A DNA stretch of 64,000 nt from Aquisalimonas sp. 2447 (GCF_012044895.1 NZ_CP050695.1:3626501-3690500), one strand, 5' to 3'; numbered from the stretch's first letter, positions 19,584 through 30,804 are shown. Notes: a model not told the origin generated them from the sequence alone. Numbers and translations are program-made.

Positions 19584-20576
19584 ATGGACACCATGCGCGA
19601 CGACACCCAGGACCAGCCGGCAGCGCCGGACTCCGGAACCGACTCCACACAGCGGTTTCTCGACGATGTCCTGGACGGTCTCGCCAGGTCACCGGCGCAG
19701 CTCTGGCCGAAGTACTTCTACGACGAGGCGGGCTCGCAGCTGTTCGATCGCATCTGCGAACTGCCGGAGTACTACCCCACCCGCACGGAAATGGCCATTC
19801 TCGAGCGCTCCGGTCCGGCCCTCGGGGAGCGGCTCGGGCCCCGCGTGCTGCTGATCGAGCCGGGCAGCGGCAGCAGCGCCAAGGTCGGACTGGTCCTGCA
19901 GCATCTGCAGTCACCGGCAGGCTACGTGCCGGTGGAGATCTCCGGCGAGCACATGCATGCGAGCCTGGGGCCCCTGCGCGAACAGTTCCCGGCGCTGCCC
20001 GTTCACCCGGTGTGCGCGGACTTCACACAACCGTTCTCGCTGCCGGAAGGAATCCCGGAGCACCGCAGCGCGGTGATCTTCTTCCCGGGATCCACCATCG
20101 GCAACTTCCCGCCGGAGGAGGCGGCACGCCTTCTGGGCCGCTTCCGCGGACTGCTAGACACGCACGGCGGGCTCTTGCTGGGCGTGGACCGGCGCAAGGA
20201 CGCGGAGATCCTCAAAGCCGCCTACAACGACGCCGCCGGAGTCACCGCCGAGTTCAACCTCAACCTGCTCAGGCGCATGCAACGGGAACTCGGCGCCAAA
20301 CTGGACCCGAAGGGTTTTCGTCATCAGGCCGTCTGGAACGACGCCGAAAGCCGCATCGAGATGCACCTTGTCAGCCAGGGCCGACAGCACATTGCCGTTG
20401 GCGGGCGCAGCTTTCAGTTTGATCCTGACGACCGTATCGTCACCGAATACAGCTACAAGTACTCCGACGGCGGCATCCGTGACGTTGCCGCCCGGGCCGG
20501 TTTCGATGTCACGGATGGCTGGACCGATGAACGGCGCTGGTTCAACGTGCTCTACCTCACCCCGTCGACGGTGTAA
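19584..20576 (+). CDS. egtD: EgtD-like L-histidine N-alpha-methyltransferase
   Basis: 330 residues. The N-terminal pattern PKYFYDEAGSQLFDRICELP plus EYYPTRTEMAIL, the SAM loop IEPGSGSSAKV, PGSTIGNFPPEEA, and the substrate-site stretch IEMHLVS are typical of EgtD, which trimethylates histidine to hercynine, the first step to ergothioneine. The partner EgtB (sulfoxide synthase) is not in this window. ATG 19584 has AAGGA upstream; a longer frame from 19458 has no family features. A related SAM methyltransferase with another amino acid substrate is possible. Confidence 0.8.
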   Translation: MDTMRDDTQDQPAAPDSGTDSTQRFLDDVLDGLARSPAQLWPKYFYDEAGSQLFDRICELPEYYPTRTEMAILERSGPALGERLGPRVLLIEPGSGSSAKVGLVLQHLQSPAGYVPVEISGEHMHASLGPLREQFPALPVHPVCADFTQPFSLPEGIPEHRSAVIFFPGSTIGNFPPEEAARLLGRFRGLLDTHGGLLLGVDRRKDAEILKAAYNDAAGVTAEFNLNLLRRMQRELGAKLDPKGFRHQAVWNDAESRIEMHLVSQGRQHIAVGGRSFQFDPDDRIVTEYSYKYSDGGIRDVAARAGFDVTDGWTDERRWFNVLYLTPSTV

Positions 20577-20587
20577 GGCTACGGCGC

Positions 20588-21328
20588 GTGGTGCCCGAGC
20601 ACTCAGGGCAGGATGACGCTGGCCAGACGGTGGCTGGCATGGACGGTTGCCGCGGCCGCTGGCTATGTGTCTGGGGCAACGTGAACCAACCGGGCCAGGT
20701 GCGTGCCGCGCTCCTGGACCAGCTCAGCGACCTGGACACGCTGGTTCCGCAGCCAGTGGTCGTCGGCGTGGACATCCCCATGGGCCTGTCGGACACCGGG
20801 CCGCGAGACTGCGACCGGGCGGCGCGCGCTGCCCTCGGGCGCCCCCGGGGCAGCAGCGTTTTCCCCGCCCCGCTGCGTTGCATGATCGACGCTGAAGACT
20901 ACCCGGAGGCCTGCGCAATTGGCCGCGCCAAATGCGGCCGCGCACTCTCCCGCCAGGCCTGGAACATCGTGCCGCTGATCCGGGCAATGGACGGTTTCCT
21001 GCGGGAGCGGCGGGACTGGGCCGAGCGCATCCACGAGGTGCACCCGGAGGTGAGCTTCATGGTTTGGAACGGCGGTTCGCCCATGACCCACAACAAGAAG
21101 CGCTCCGCGGGTGACTGGGAGCGCGCCGCCCTCATTGAACAGAACCTCCCGGGAGCGCTGGCGGCAACGAAGCGCGCCCTGGCCGGGCAGCGGTACGCAC
21201 CGGATGACCTGGTGGACGCCGTGGCGGCGTTCTGGAGTGCGGGACGGATTGCACGGGGGCAGGCCGTGTCGATGCCCGAGGCACCGGAAAGGGATGCGTA
21301 CGGCCTGCCCATGGTGATCCGGGCGTAG
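20588..21328 (+). CDS. DUF429 (predicted RNase H-fold) protein
   Basis: 246 residues. The pattern AGMDGCRGRWLCVWG near residue 17, VVVGVDIPMGLSD, and HEVHPEVSFMVWNGG followed by KKRSAGDWERAALI is the DUF429 family, predicted to adopt an RNase H-like fold with acidic residues (Asp in MDGCRG and VDIP). No function has been shown that I know of. The start is GTG 20588, 12 nt after the egtD stop, so they are probably co-transcribed; a shorter start at Met18 is possible. A palindromic repeat follows the stop. Confidence 0.82.
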   Translation: MVPEHSGQDDAGQTVAGMDGCRGRWLCVWGNVNQPGQVRAALLDQLSDLDTLVPQPVVVGVDIPMGLSDTGPRDCDRAARAALGRPRGSSVFPAPLRCMIDAEDYPEACAIGRAKCGRALSRQAWNIVPLIRAMDGFLRERRDWAERIHEVHPEVSFMVWNGGSPMTHNKKRSAGDWERAALIEQNLPGALAATKRALAGQRYAPDDLVDAVAAFWSAGRIARGQAVSMPEAPERDAYGLPMVIRA

Positions 21329-21335
21329 GGAATCC

Positions 21336-21361
21336 ATAGGGTGCATCTTGATGCACCCTAC
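21336..21361. repeat. Single palindromic element, TGCATC type
   Basis: TAGGGTGCATC-TTGA-TGCACCCTA is a nearly perfect palindrome just after the DUF429 stop. The same core recurs at 6321-6342, 58209-58226 and 63761-63780. Confidence 0.8.
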
Positions 21362-21431
21362 GAAGCGGCATGACGAGCCAACCATCCCGCCGTAGCGGAC
21401 GTAGATACCGTGGGGGTGGGGACCATGAACC

Positions 21432-21467
21432 AAGAAAAACGGGGCCCGGGCACTGGTCCCGAGCCCC
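21432..21467 (-). terminator. Rho-independent terminator after the beta-oxidation gene
   Basis: On the minus strand a GC-rich hairpin (GGGGCTCGGGACC then AGT then GCCCGGGCCCC region, 21467-21441) is followed directly by GTTTTTCTT (21440-21432). This is a textbook intrinsic terminator 23 nt beyond the stop at 21490. Confidence 0.85.
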
Positions 21468-21489
21468 CAATCACTATGGCCGCATCGAC

Positions 21490-23580
<2,091 letters not shown>

Positions 23581-23715
23581 GGGGTCCTCCTGTTGCTTGT
23601 TACTGCGCCGTGCCGGCCGTTGGATCGGTCCGGGCAGGCGGTATCTGGTTCGCGTTGTCTGTTCGTGTGTCCGGCATCAGAAGCCATCGGTGACGGCACC
23701 ATCCTGGGCTGGCGA

Positions 23716-23811
23716 GCCGGCATTCCGGTCACGGACACGCCGCAAGTACATCCCTGTAGGCTCGTCTCCAGCCGTCCATGGCTGGAGACGGTCCGTGACC
23801 GGAACGCCGGC
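23716..23811. repeat. Large cruciform-like inverted repeat
   Basis: Outer arms 23716-23736 (starts GCCGGCATTCCGGTCACGG) and 23791-23811 pair at 20 of 21 positions. Inside, a perfect 11-bp hairpin (CGTCTCCAGCC, loop GTCCAT, GGCTGGAGACG; 23763-23790) abuts the right arm. The left side carries an unpaired GCAAGTACATCCCTGTAGG. It fills the 285-nt gap between the two fatty-acid/aldehyde genes. I recall similar GTACATCCCTGTA-containing elements repeated in other halophilic gammaproteobacteria. Confidence 0.8.
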
Positions 23812-23865
23812 CCGCCACCGGGGCAGATTCCGTCGCAGCCCCGATTTCCGTTGCGGTTTACTGCG

Positions 23866-25326
23866 TTACAGCCCACCCATGCAAAGGAATTTGGTCTCCA
23901 GGTATTCTTCAATCCCGTACTTGGAGCCCTCGCGGCCGATGCCGGATTCCTTGAAACCGCCGAACGGCATGGCCTCGTGGACGAAGCGGGCGGTGTTGCA
24001 GGCGACCATGCCGTACTCCAGGGCCTCGCCCACGCGCCACATGCGGCCGGCGTCCTTGGTGAAGAAATAGGCAGCCAGGCCGTAGGGGGTATCGTTGGCC
24101 AGGCGCACGGCCTCGTCCTCGGAGCTGAACTTGTACACCGGCGCCACGGGGCCGAAGATCTCGTTGCCAAAGCACGCCATCTCCGGCTTCACGTCGGTGA
24201 GGACGGTGGGCTCGTAGAACGTCCCGCCCAGGTCGTGGCGCTTACCGCCACGCACGGCCTTGGCACCCTTCGCCACGGCATCGCTGACCAGGCTCTCCAC
24301 CTTCTCCAGGCCCTTGTCGTTGATCAGCGGACCGGTGGTCACGCCCTTTTCGGCGCCGTTACCGACGTTCAGGTAGTCCACAGCCGCGGTGAAGCGCTCC
24401 ATGAAGGCGTCGTAGACGTTCTCATGGACCATCAGGCGATTGACGCAGATGCAGGTCTGGCCGGTGTTGATGAACTTCATCATGGTGGCGGCCTTGACCG
24501 CGCCGTCCAGGTCGGCGTCGTCGAACACCAGGAACGGCGCGTTGCCGCCCAGCTCCAGGCTGACCTTCTTGACGGTGTCGGAGGCCTGGCTCATGAGCAG
24601 CTTGCCCACGGCGGTGGAGCCGGTGAAGGAGAGCTTGCGCACCGTCGGATTGGTGGAGAGTTCCTTGCCCACGTCGGCACCGTGACTGGCGGTGACCACG
24701 TTCACCACGCCGGCCGGGATACCGGCGCGGTGCGCCAGTTCGGCCAGGGCCAGGGCGGACAGCGGCGTGTCTTCCGCCGGCTTGATCACCACCGGGCAGC
24801 CGGCGGCCAGGGCCGGGGAGACCTTGCGGGTGATCATGGAGGACGGGAAGTTCCAGGGGGTGATGGCACCCACCACGCCCACAGGCTGTTTCAGAATGAC
24901 TTCACGCTGGCTGGATGTCTGCGGGCTTAGCACATCGCCTTCGATGCGCTTGGCCTCTTCGGCGAACCACTCGACGTAGGCGGCACCACCCAGCACTTCG
25001 CCCTTGGCCTCGGCGTGGGGCTTGCCCTGCTCGCCGGTGAGCAGGGCCGCCAGATCATCGGCATGCTGCTGGATCAGGTCGAACCACTTGCGCAGCAGCT
25101 GCGAGCGCTTGCGGGCCGGCATGGCGCTCCACTCGGGGAAGGCGGCCTCGGCTGCCGCGATCGCCTGGCGCGCGTCGGCAGCGGTCATGTCGGGGACCGT
25201 GCCCAGGCTCTCGCCGGTGGCCGGATTGTTCACGGCGAAGGTGCCGCCGTTGCCGGCAGGCGCCCATTCACCACCGATATACGCCTGGCTCTTCAGGAGC
25301 TGGGAATCGTTCAGACTGAGACTCAC
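23866..25326 (-). CDS. gabD: NAD(P)-dependent aldehyde dehydrogenase, succinate-semialdehyde type
   Basis: 486 residues, the size of GabD. Motifs: GVVGAITPWNFP, FTGSTAVGKLLM, catalytic Glu in SLELGGNAPFLV and catalytic Cys in NTGQTCICVNR. The CIC context and the C-terminal GREGSKYGIEEYLETKFLCM are typical of succinate-semialdehyde dehydrogenases. I start at GTG 25326 because GGAGGATCTACC lies right before it; the frame is open to 25410 but without similarity. No gabT is adjacent, so a glutarate-semialdehyde or other substrate remains possible. Confidence 0.88.
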   Translation of the reverse strand: MSLSLNDSQLLKSQAYIGGEWAPAGNGGTFAVNNPATGESLGTVPDMTAADARQAIAAAEAAFPEWSAMPARKRSQLLRKWFDLIQQHADDLAALLTGEQGKPHAEAKGEVLGGAAYVEWFAEEAKRIEGDVLSPQTSSQREVILKQPVGVVGAITPWNFPSSMITRKVSPALAAGCPVVIKPAEDTPLSALALAELAHRAGIPAGVVNVVTASHGADVGKELSTNPTVRKLSFTGSTAVGKLLMSQASDTVKKVSLELGGNAPFLVFDDADLDGAVKAATMMKFINTGQTCICVNRLMVHENVYDAFMERFTAAVDYLNVGNGAEKGVTTGPLINDKGLEKVESLVSDAVAKGAKAVRGGKRHDLGGTFYEPTVLTDVKPEMACFGNEIFGPVAPVYKFSSEDEAVRLANDTPYGLAAYFFTKDAGRMWRVGEALEYGMVACNTARFVHEAMPFGGFKESGIGREGSKYGIEEYLETKFLCMGGL

Positions 25327-25643
25327 GGTAGATCCTCCTCGACCGGATTCGGCCTTGATGCTGCTCTGGTATTGTTCGGTGCCGTTGCGCGGTGCGGAAC
25401 GGTATTTCATTTCCGACGCATGAGCCTAGCATCTATCGGGGGGATGTGGGGACGGTCCCGGCTGAGTCAATCGCAAAAAATGTTACAGGTGCGCGGGGGC
25501 ACTCCGGCAGAGGCCGGAAAGGCAGGGGGCACCCGGTGCGACGTTCCTTCCCCTGAACCGCCGCCAGGATTATCATCGGCGCGCCCGGGTCACATTACCC
25601 GTCCCGGAAGCTGAAAGGGAAACAGTTGTTGAAGGGAACCAGA
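25327..25643. other. 317-nt intergenic region, divergent promoters expected
   Basis: This gap separates the leftward aldehyde dehydrogenase and the rightward outer-membrane protein. Both genes must be transcribed from here. I see no convincing promoter pair, palindromic repeat or small gene. An A-rich stretch, CGCAAAAAATGTTACAG, lies near 25471. Confidence 0.5.
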
Positions 25644-26255
25644 ATGCGAACAAGGGCAAACGCGTTGCTGCTGGCAACCGGTCTGTTTGCCTGCCCGACG
25701 CTTGCCGACGCCAGCCCCTGGTCCGGCATCGGTATCGGGGTCTACGGCCACTCCAATACGGTGACCGCCGATTCCACATTTTCGGCCTTCGGGTCATCGG
25801 TTTCCGATGAGAGTGACGACGATACATCGGGACTCGGCATCAAACTGAGCTACCGGTCCTTCGATGAAGGGTTCGGCTACTCTTTTGATGCGCGACTGCA
25901 GAACCTGGACGCGGACATCGACCTGTACGGGGACTCCCGCCTGGAGGTAAACGCGCTCGCCTCCGTGGGCACAAGCCTCGGATACATGACCGGCCCGCAC
26001 TTTTTATATGGAATCCTCGAAGTCGGGCAAACGAGCGTGGACTACCGTGTTGATGGCTACGGCTCTTCAAGCGAGGGGTTGTTGTCGTTCGGTCTGGGGG
26101 CCGGATATACCTTCAGCGTGACCAACAACGTGGAACTCAACGCGGAGATCATCGGGCGGGCGCTGCAGGATCTGGAGATCGACTACCCTGCCGCCACCGA
26201 GGAAATCGAGATCACGGTCGGCTCCGTGAGCCTGGGGCTGAACTATCGCTTCTGA
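25644..26255 (+). CDS. Small outer-membrane beta-barrel protein
   Basis: 203 residues. A signal peptide (MRTRANALLLATGLFACPTL, cleavage after ADA near residue 23) is followed by alternating amphipathic strands rich in Gly, Tyr and Ser, many starting from LSYRSFDEGFGYSFDARLQN. The chain ends in YRF, the terminal aromatic recognised by the Bam machinery. About eight strands fit an OmpA/OmpW-sized barrel. The acidic loop DESDDDTSG suits a saline exterior. Substrate and role are unknown. ATG 25644 has AAGGGAACC upstream; a TTG at 25626 is less likely. Confidence 0.8.
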   Translation: MRTRANALLLATGLFACPTLADASPWSGIGIGVYGHSNTVTADSTFSAFGSSVSDESDDDTSGLGIKLSYRSFDEGFGYSFDARLQNLDADIDLYGDSRLEVNALASVGTSLGYMTGPHFLYGILEVGQTSVDYRVDGYGSSSEGLLSFGLGAGYTFSVTNNVELNAEIIGRALQDLEIDYPAATEEIEITVGSVSLGLNYRF

Positions 26256-26323
26256 CCCAGCAGGATCCCCGGACAGAGCTTGAAGGTCCCGCGAATACCC
26301 TGAGCGTTGGGGAGGTGCATCAC

Positions 26324-26360
26324 AGAAAAAGGCTTGCGGAAAACCCGCAAGCCTTTTTCT
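26324..26360. terminator. Bidirectional intrinsic terminator
   Basis: A perfect 16-bp stem runs AGAAAAAGGCTTGCGG to CCGCAAGCCTTTTTCT with a 5-nt loop. It has T-runs in both directions, so it can end both the outer-membrane gene (plus) and tRNA-Phe (minus). Confidence 0.92.
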
Positions 26361-26374
26361 TTAACAGGCGTATT

Positions 26375-26450
26375 TGGTGGCCGGGGACGGAATCGAACCG
26401 CCGACACGCGGATTTTCAATCCGCTGCTCTACCGACTGAGCTACCCGGCC
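26375..26450 (-). tRNA. tRNA-Phe(GAA)
   Basis: The 76-nt minus-strand sequence starts GGCCGGGTAGCTCAGTCGG, has the anticodon loop TTGAAAA (anticodon GAA) on the stem GCGGA/TCCGC, the T-arm GGTTCGATTCC, and an encoded CCA end. The 7-bp acceptor stem GGCCGGG/CCCGGCC is perfect. A strong intrinsic terminator lies 15 nt downstream. Confidence 0.98.
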
Positions 26451-26503
26451 CAAGGCGGCACATTGAACCCGATCAGGCGGAAACCGTCAAGGCACCCCGT
26501 CGA

Positions 26504-26776
26504 TCATTCTTCCGGGGGCTGGTAATCCGGCGGCGGTGCCGCGCCGCCACTGAAGAGGAACTTCTCCATTTCCGCTTCGAGGAACTTCCTGGCCTTCGGA
26601 TCCACGGGGGTGAGGCGGTACTCGTTGATGAGCATGGTCTGGTGGTTGATCCACTCCTGCCAGGCCGGCTTGGAGATGTTCTCGTAGATGCGCTGCCCGA
26701 GCTCGCCGGGGTAAGGCGGCTTTTCCAGCCCTTCCAGCTCCTGGCCCAGCTTGGCGCAGTGGACGGTGCGACCCAT
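26504..26776 (-). CDS. yggX: Fe(II)-trafficking/oxidative-damage protein YggX
   Basis: 90 residues. The start [20 protein letters not shown], then [20 protein letters not shown] and [14 protein letters not shown], matches the YggX family, which protects iron-sulfur clusters from oxidation. The conserved Cys is at position 6. I prefer ATG 26776, which has GAGGAG at 7-nt spacing; an ATG two codons upstream overlaps the mutY stop (ATGA). It is the last gene of asmA-mutY-yggX, pairing an Fe-S glycosylase with an Fe-S protector, as in E. coli. Confidence 0.95.
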   Translation of the reverse strand: MGRTVHCAKLGQELEGLEKPPYPGELGQRIYENISKPAWQEWINHQTMLINEYRLTPVDPKARKFLEAEMEKFLFSGGAAPPPDYQPPEE

Positions 26777-26778
26777 GT

Positions 26779-27846
26779 TCATGCTCCTCGATGCCATTGC
26801 TGCAACAATCGGCTCACGGGAGCGGCCAGCCCCCGGTCCAGCGCAGTGCGCTCGTTATACCAGATGGCCTCGCCCCCTGTCATGACGCGTCCGGCGTCGC
26901 CGGCAACACGCAGGCGCACGGGCTCGATATCCAGGTGGTAATGGCTGAAGGTGTGGCGAAAGGCCGGCCAGTACTCGGGGACCGCGGCCTCCAGGCCCAG
27001 CTGCTCACGACAGTGCGCCAGGGGATCGTCCTCAGCCGGTGCTTCCGGAAGGCTCCACAGCCCGCCCCAGATGCCCGTCGGCGGGCGACGCTGCAGCAGT
27101 ACGCCCTGGTCGGATTCCAGCAGCAGCATGCGGGTGCGGCACACGGGGAGTCGCTTGGGCGGTTTGGGCTCCGGATACGCCTCCGGTTCGCCAACGGCCC
27201 GGGCACGGCAGTCCTGGCTCAGCGGACAGAGCAGGCACGCAGGTGCCTTGCGGGTACACACCGTGGCGCCAAGATCCATCATGGCCTGGTTGTAGTCGGC
27301 GCAGCGGGCGTCCGGCGTGAGCTGTTCGGAAAGCGCCCAGAGCTCCCGCTCCACGGCGGTACGGCCCGGCCAACCCGGGATCGCGCCATAGCGCGCCAGG
27401 ACGCGTTTGACGTTGCCGTCGAGGATGGCGTGTCGCTGCTCCATGGACAGCGACAGGATGGCGCCGGCGGTGGAGCGGCCGACGCCCGGCAGGGCCTGCC
27501 AGCTTTCCCGGTCCGTGGGCATCTGGCCGCCGTGTTCGGCAGCGATGACCTGTGCGGCCCGGTGCAGGTTGCGGGCACGGGCGTAATAGCCAAGGCCCGA
27601 CCATTGGGCCATGACGGCGTCTGCCGGTGCCTGCGCCAGCGCCTGCACGTCGGGAAAGCGTTCCATGAAGGCACGGAAGTAAGGCACCACCACGCTGACC
27701 CGGGTCTGCTGGAGCATGATCTCGGACACCCACACCCGGTAGGGCGTCGCCGGCTGCTTCCACGGCAGTTCATGGCGACCGTTGGCGTCATACCAGGCCA
27801 GCAGGCGGACACGAAACCGCTCGATTTCCTCCTCCGGCAGCTGCAT
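26779..27846 (-). CDS. mutY: Adenine DNA glycosylase MutY
   Basis: 355 residues. It removes adenine mispaired with 8-oxoguanine. The helix-hairpin-helix [13 protein letters not shown] with the catalytic Asp later in [18 protein letters not shown] (the C-X6-C-X2-C-X5-C cluster ligands) is intact, as is the N-terminal [19 protein letters not shown]. The C-terminal NUDIX-like 8-oxoG-recognition domain (from about 230, [20 protein letters not shown]) is present. Its ATG overlaps the asmA stop by one base (TGATG). Confidence 0.96.
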   Translation of the reverse strand: MQLPEEEIERFRVRLLAWYDANGRHELPWKQPATPYRVWVSEIMLQQTRVSVVVPYFRAFMERFPDVQALAQAPADAVMAQWSGLGYYARARNLHRAAQVIAAEHGGQMPTDRESWQALPGVGRSTAGAILSLSMEQRHAILDGNVKRVLARYGAIPGWPGRTAVERELWALSEQLTPDARCADYNQAMMDLGATVCTRKAPACLLCPLSQDCRARAVGEPEAYPEPKPPKRLPVCRTRMLLLESDQGVLLQRRPPTGIWGGLWSLPEAPAEDDPLAHCREQLGLEAAVPEYWPAFRHTFSHYHLDIEPVRLRVAGDAGRVMTGGEAIWYNERTALDRGLAAPVSRLLQQWHRGA

Positions 27847-30065
27847 CAGTCCAGCAGACGGCGCAACTGGTCCCGGGCCCGGTCGCGCGCTTCGCCTTCC
27901 CGCTGATCACGCTCCTCGCGCAGGCGCTCCCGCGCACGCTCCTCCTCCTGCCGCGCCCGCTCCCGGGCCCGCTCTTCCTCCTGGCGGGCGCGCTCGCGAA
28001 CGGCTTCTTCCTCTTCCCGGAGGCGCTCGCGCTGCTGAGCGGTCAGTGCCGCCTGCAGATCGAGGTTGATGTCCGGAGACAGCAGGGAACCGCTGAAACG
28101 TAGCGGGATGGGGACCCGGCGGAGGTCATCCAGGCTGGCACCGTCCTGACCCTCCAGCGACCCCACCAGGTTCACGTTGAGGGCGTAGTCGACGGTCTGC
28201 TCGAAGATATTGGCCTCACCACCGCCTTCCACACGGAACAGCGGCGACTGGATCGTCAATCGATCGTTGCGAATGCGACCTTTGTCGATGCGCAGCAGCG
28301 CGCGCAGATTGGTAAAGTCGGTGGTGCGCTCGTCAACCTCCCGGACGCTCTGCCCCTGCATGCGGGCGGTGGCATTACGAACCATCTGTGCCAGGTTGAG
28401 CCCCACCACGGCGCCATCGGCGAAGTCGAGTTCAACCTCCCCGACCAGTTCGCGGAGCATGGCCATGGGATCCAGCCCGGAGGTCTCGGCCTGCAGCCGG
28501 AAGCCGCCCCGGCCGCGCAACAGGTCCCGCCCCAGGAACTGCTTGACGATGGGCTGGGCCTGGACACCGCTGAGGCGCTCGTTGGCACTGACACGCAGTG
28601 CGTCGCCGGTGGCGTCCAGGCGAATATCGCCCTGGTACTCCCCCTCATAGAGCCTGGCCACCAGGGGATGAACCCGGATCGTGCCATCGGCGGCGGTGAC
28701 GTTGATGTCGATGTCGCTGACGTCGAAACCTGCCACGCGCAGCTCGTCCAGCCGGAAACGCCCGTCCAGGTTGAGATCGCGTAACGGTTCCAGCGGAATC
28801 TCTGCGGCTTCCGCGTCCTCATCGCCAGCATCACCCACGGCAACAGCGCCCCCGCCTTCATCGTCGCTGCCCGGCGGCAGGTAGCGATCGGCATCGAAAC
28901 GGTCGCCGTGGAAGTCGAACCGGATCGCCTGCGTGGCGAAATCGGTGATGCTGGCGGTGCCGTCGAGCCGGGTGTCATCCAGGCGGATGGCAAGCTCGGT
29001 GATATCCGCCCGCTCGGTCAGCGCGGTGAACGCACCTTCCAGAGAGAAGCGCCGCAGGGCCTCGTCATCGGCCATCTCAGGCAGTTCGATGTCCATGCGC
29101 TCAAGCGCACGCCGCAGATCGGTTTCCGGGATACCGAAGGTGCCCTCCACCCGGGGGTCGGTGCTCAGCGCGGAGATATTGGCAGCGGCATCGAGCCGCA
29201 GCCCGGCCACCCTGGCGACAAAATCCGACAGGCGCGCGGTGTCCTGCTGCAGGTCCGCGTCGAACGCCGCACTCAGCTCCAGCTCCAGGCTGTCCTCCGG
29301 CAACCCTTCCGCGAACGCACGCATCTCGAGATTGGTGAGAATCGCGCGGAATTGCTGGAAGTCACTGCTCGCCCGGAGCAAGCCGTCCAGGGAACCCTCG
29401 ACGCGGGTGTCGTCGTCCAGACTCGCCACCCAGTCGGCATCCAGGGATACATCTTCATCCAGAAGCAGTTCGCCCAGTCTCAGGTTGACCGGTCCGGCCT
29501 GGTGCCGTGCACCGGTCTGCCAGTCCTCGTAGTTCACGTGCAGGTCGGTGATGCGCACGCCCTGGATGGTGCCGATGGTGACCGGGAGCTGCGCCGGGTC
29601 GGTAACGGCGTCGGTATCATCCTCGACCACGGCGGGCTCATCCGCCGCGGTGTCGTCGTCAGCCGGAAGATCCAGATCCCAGTTGGCGTCACCATCTTCA
29701 TTGACGATCAGGTTGGCGCGCAGGCCATCAAGGCGGATGGTGTCCAGAACCACCTCGCGCCGCAGCAGGGGCATCAGCTTCACGGCGATTCCGGCGCTCT
29801 CGATGCTCACGAACGGATCGTCTCCAAAACCCTCGCGGTTCTCCAGGCGCGTACGCCCCAGATCCAGCCCCAACCAGGGGAAGAACGACAGGCGAATGTC
29901 ACCTTCAATCACCAGCTCCTGGCCCGTCTGTTCCTCGACGATGCGACCGATATCGTCCCGGTAGTCGTTGGGATCCACCAGCAGAATGATGGCTACCACC
30001 AGCAGCACCAGCAGTGCCACCACCGCCACCACACCCAACGCCAACCACTTGATCACCCGGGCCAT
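27846..30065 (-). CDS. asmA: AsmA-family envelope protein
   Basis: 739 residues. An N-terminal membrane anchor (about 5-32, IKWLALGVVAVVALLVLLVV) is followed by the AsmA domain in the periplasm (PNDYRDDIGRIVEEQTGQEL) and a second AsmA repeat in the C-terminal half (VGLNLAQMVRNATARMQGQS). The family bridges or regulates lipid transport to the outer membrane. The last 60 residues are an unusual charged coiled coil with two copies of RARQEEERARE. An acidic tract (DDDTAADEPAVVEDDTDAV) is near 140. First gene of the mutY-yggX unit. Confidence 0.9.
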   Translation of the reverse strand: MARVIKWLALGVVAVVALLVLLVVAIILLVDPNDYRDDIGRIVEEQTGQELVIEGDIRLSFFPWLGLDLGRTRLENREGFGDDPFVSIESAGIAVKLMPLLRREVVLDTIRLDGLRANLIVNEDGDANWDLDLPADDDTAADEPAVVEDDTDAVTDPAQLPVTIGTIQGVRITDLHVNYEDWQTGARHQAGPVNLRLGELLLDEDVSLDADWVASLDDDTRVEGSLDGLLRASSDFQQFRAILTNLEMRAFAEGLPEDSLELELSAAFDADLQQDTARLSDFVARVAGLRLDAAANISALSTDPRVEGTFGIPETDLRRALERMDIELPEMADDEALRRFSLEGAFTALTERADITELAIRLDDTRLDGTASITDFATQAIRFDFHGDRFDADRYLPPGSDDEGGGAVAVGDAGDEDAEAAEIPLEPLRDLNLDGRFRLDELRVAGFDVSDIDINVTAADGTIRVHPLVARLYEGEYQGDIRLDATGDALRVSANERLSGVQAQPIVKQFLGRDLLRGRGGFRLQAETSGLDPMAMLRELVGEVELDFADGAVVGLNLAQMVRNATARMQGQSVREVDERTTDFTNLRALLRIDKGRIRNDRLTIQSPLFRVEGGGEANIFEQTVDYALNVNLVGSLEGQDGASLDDLRRVPIPLRFSGSLLSPDINLDLQAALTAQQRERLREEEEAVRERARQEEERARERARQEEERARERLREERDQREGEARDRARDQLRRLLD

Positions 30066-30255
30066 GTCGGCATCCCTGTAAGCTGTATGTCAGGCAACTA
30101 TACTTGAGACTGGGGACCCTGAAACAGGGACTGTCTCCGGTCAGTCTGACCGGAACCCGGGAAGTCCCCCGGACGGGCGCCGCGGCTCCCCGGAGCCGGG
30201 AGGGTGCCTGTACGTGCGTGAACGCGGCCCTCGCCGCTAACATGGGAGATCACGT

Positions 30256-30753
30256 ATGAGTCGTTACTGTGTGGTCGTTGCCGAAGGATCAAGAGCGCGC
30301 TTCTTTACTGTCGAAAAACCCGAACTCCCCGAAATGGAATCCGGCCCGGACCTGGTCGAGCAGAAGACCATGACCAACCCCGAGCACAAGGCCCATGGCG
30401 ACGATCTGCTCGCCGACCCCCGTACCGGCCGCAACCGAACGGCGAACGGTCCTACCCACGGCTACGATGACCACCGTGAAGATTATGACGCGGAGTGCGA
30501 ACGGCGCTTCGCCCGCGAGATCGCCCAGGAACTCGACACTATGGCCCGCGCCAACGGCACCCGCCGCGTGGTCCTGTGCGCCGAAAAGCGCATGCTCGGG
30601 TTCCTGCGTCCAAAGCTGGAGAACGCCATACCCCCCGGCGTCGATCTCCATGAGGTACCCAAGGATCTCGCCAAGCTGTCGCCCCGGAAACTGCACGAAC
30701 GCCTGGCCAATGACGGGCATATACCCCGGCGGCGAAATCGGGCACAGCACTAG
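30256..30753 (+). CDS. Host-attachment-family protein (Host_attach, AtsE-like)
   Basis: 165 residues. It starts SRYCVVVAEGSRARFFTVEK, has a central EDYDAECERRFAREIAQELD, and VVLCAEKRMLGFLRPKL, the pattern of the Host_attach family named from an Agrobacterium attachment protein. The fold resembles eRF1 domain-like/translation-associated modules. No signal peptide is present, so an adhesin role is doubtful and the family name is historical. GGGAG precedes ATG 30256. It is monocistronic and followed by a hairpin. Confidence 0.85.
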   Translation: MSRYCVVVAEGSRARFFTVEKPELPEMESGPDLVEQKTMTNPEHKAHGDDLLADPRTGRNRTANGPTHGYDDHREDYDAECERRFAREIAQELDTMARANGTRRVVLCAEKRMLGFLRPKLENAIPPGVDLHEVPKDLAKLSPRKLHERLANDGHIPRRRNRAQH

Positions 30754-30770
30754 CAGAACAGCAACACAGG

Positions 30771-30804
30771 GACGAAGCCTCGGCCAAGACACCGGGGCTT
30801 CGTC
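30771..30804 (+). terminator. Hairpin between the host-attachment gene and tRNA-Gly
   Basis: GACGAAGCC(TCGG) and (CCGG)GGCTTCGTC form a 9-bp stem with an inner CGG/CCG extension. There is no strong T-run on either side, so it may be a weak terminator or a processing site. Confidence 0.5.
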
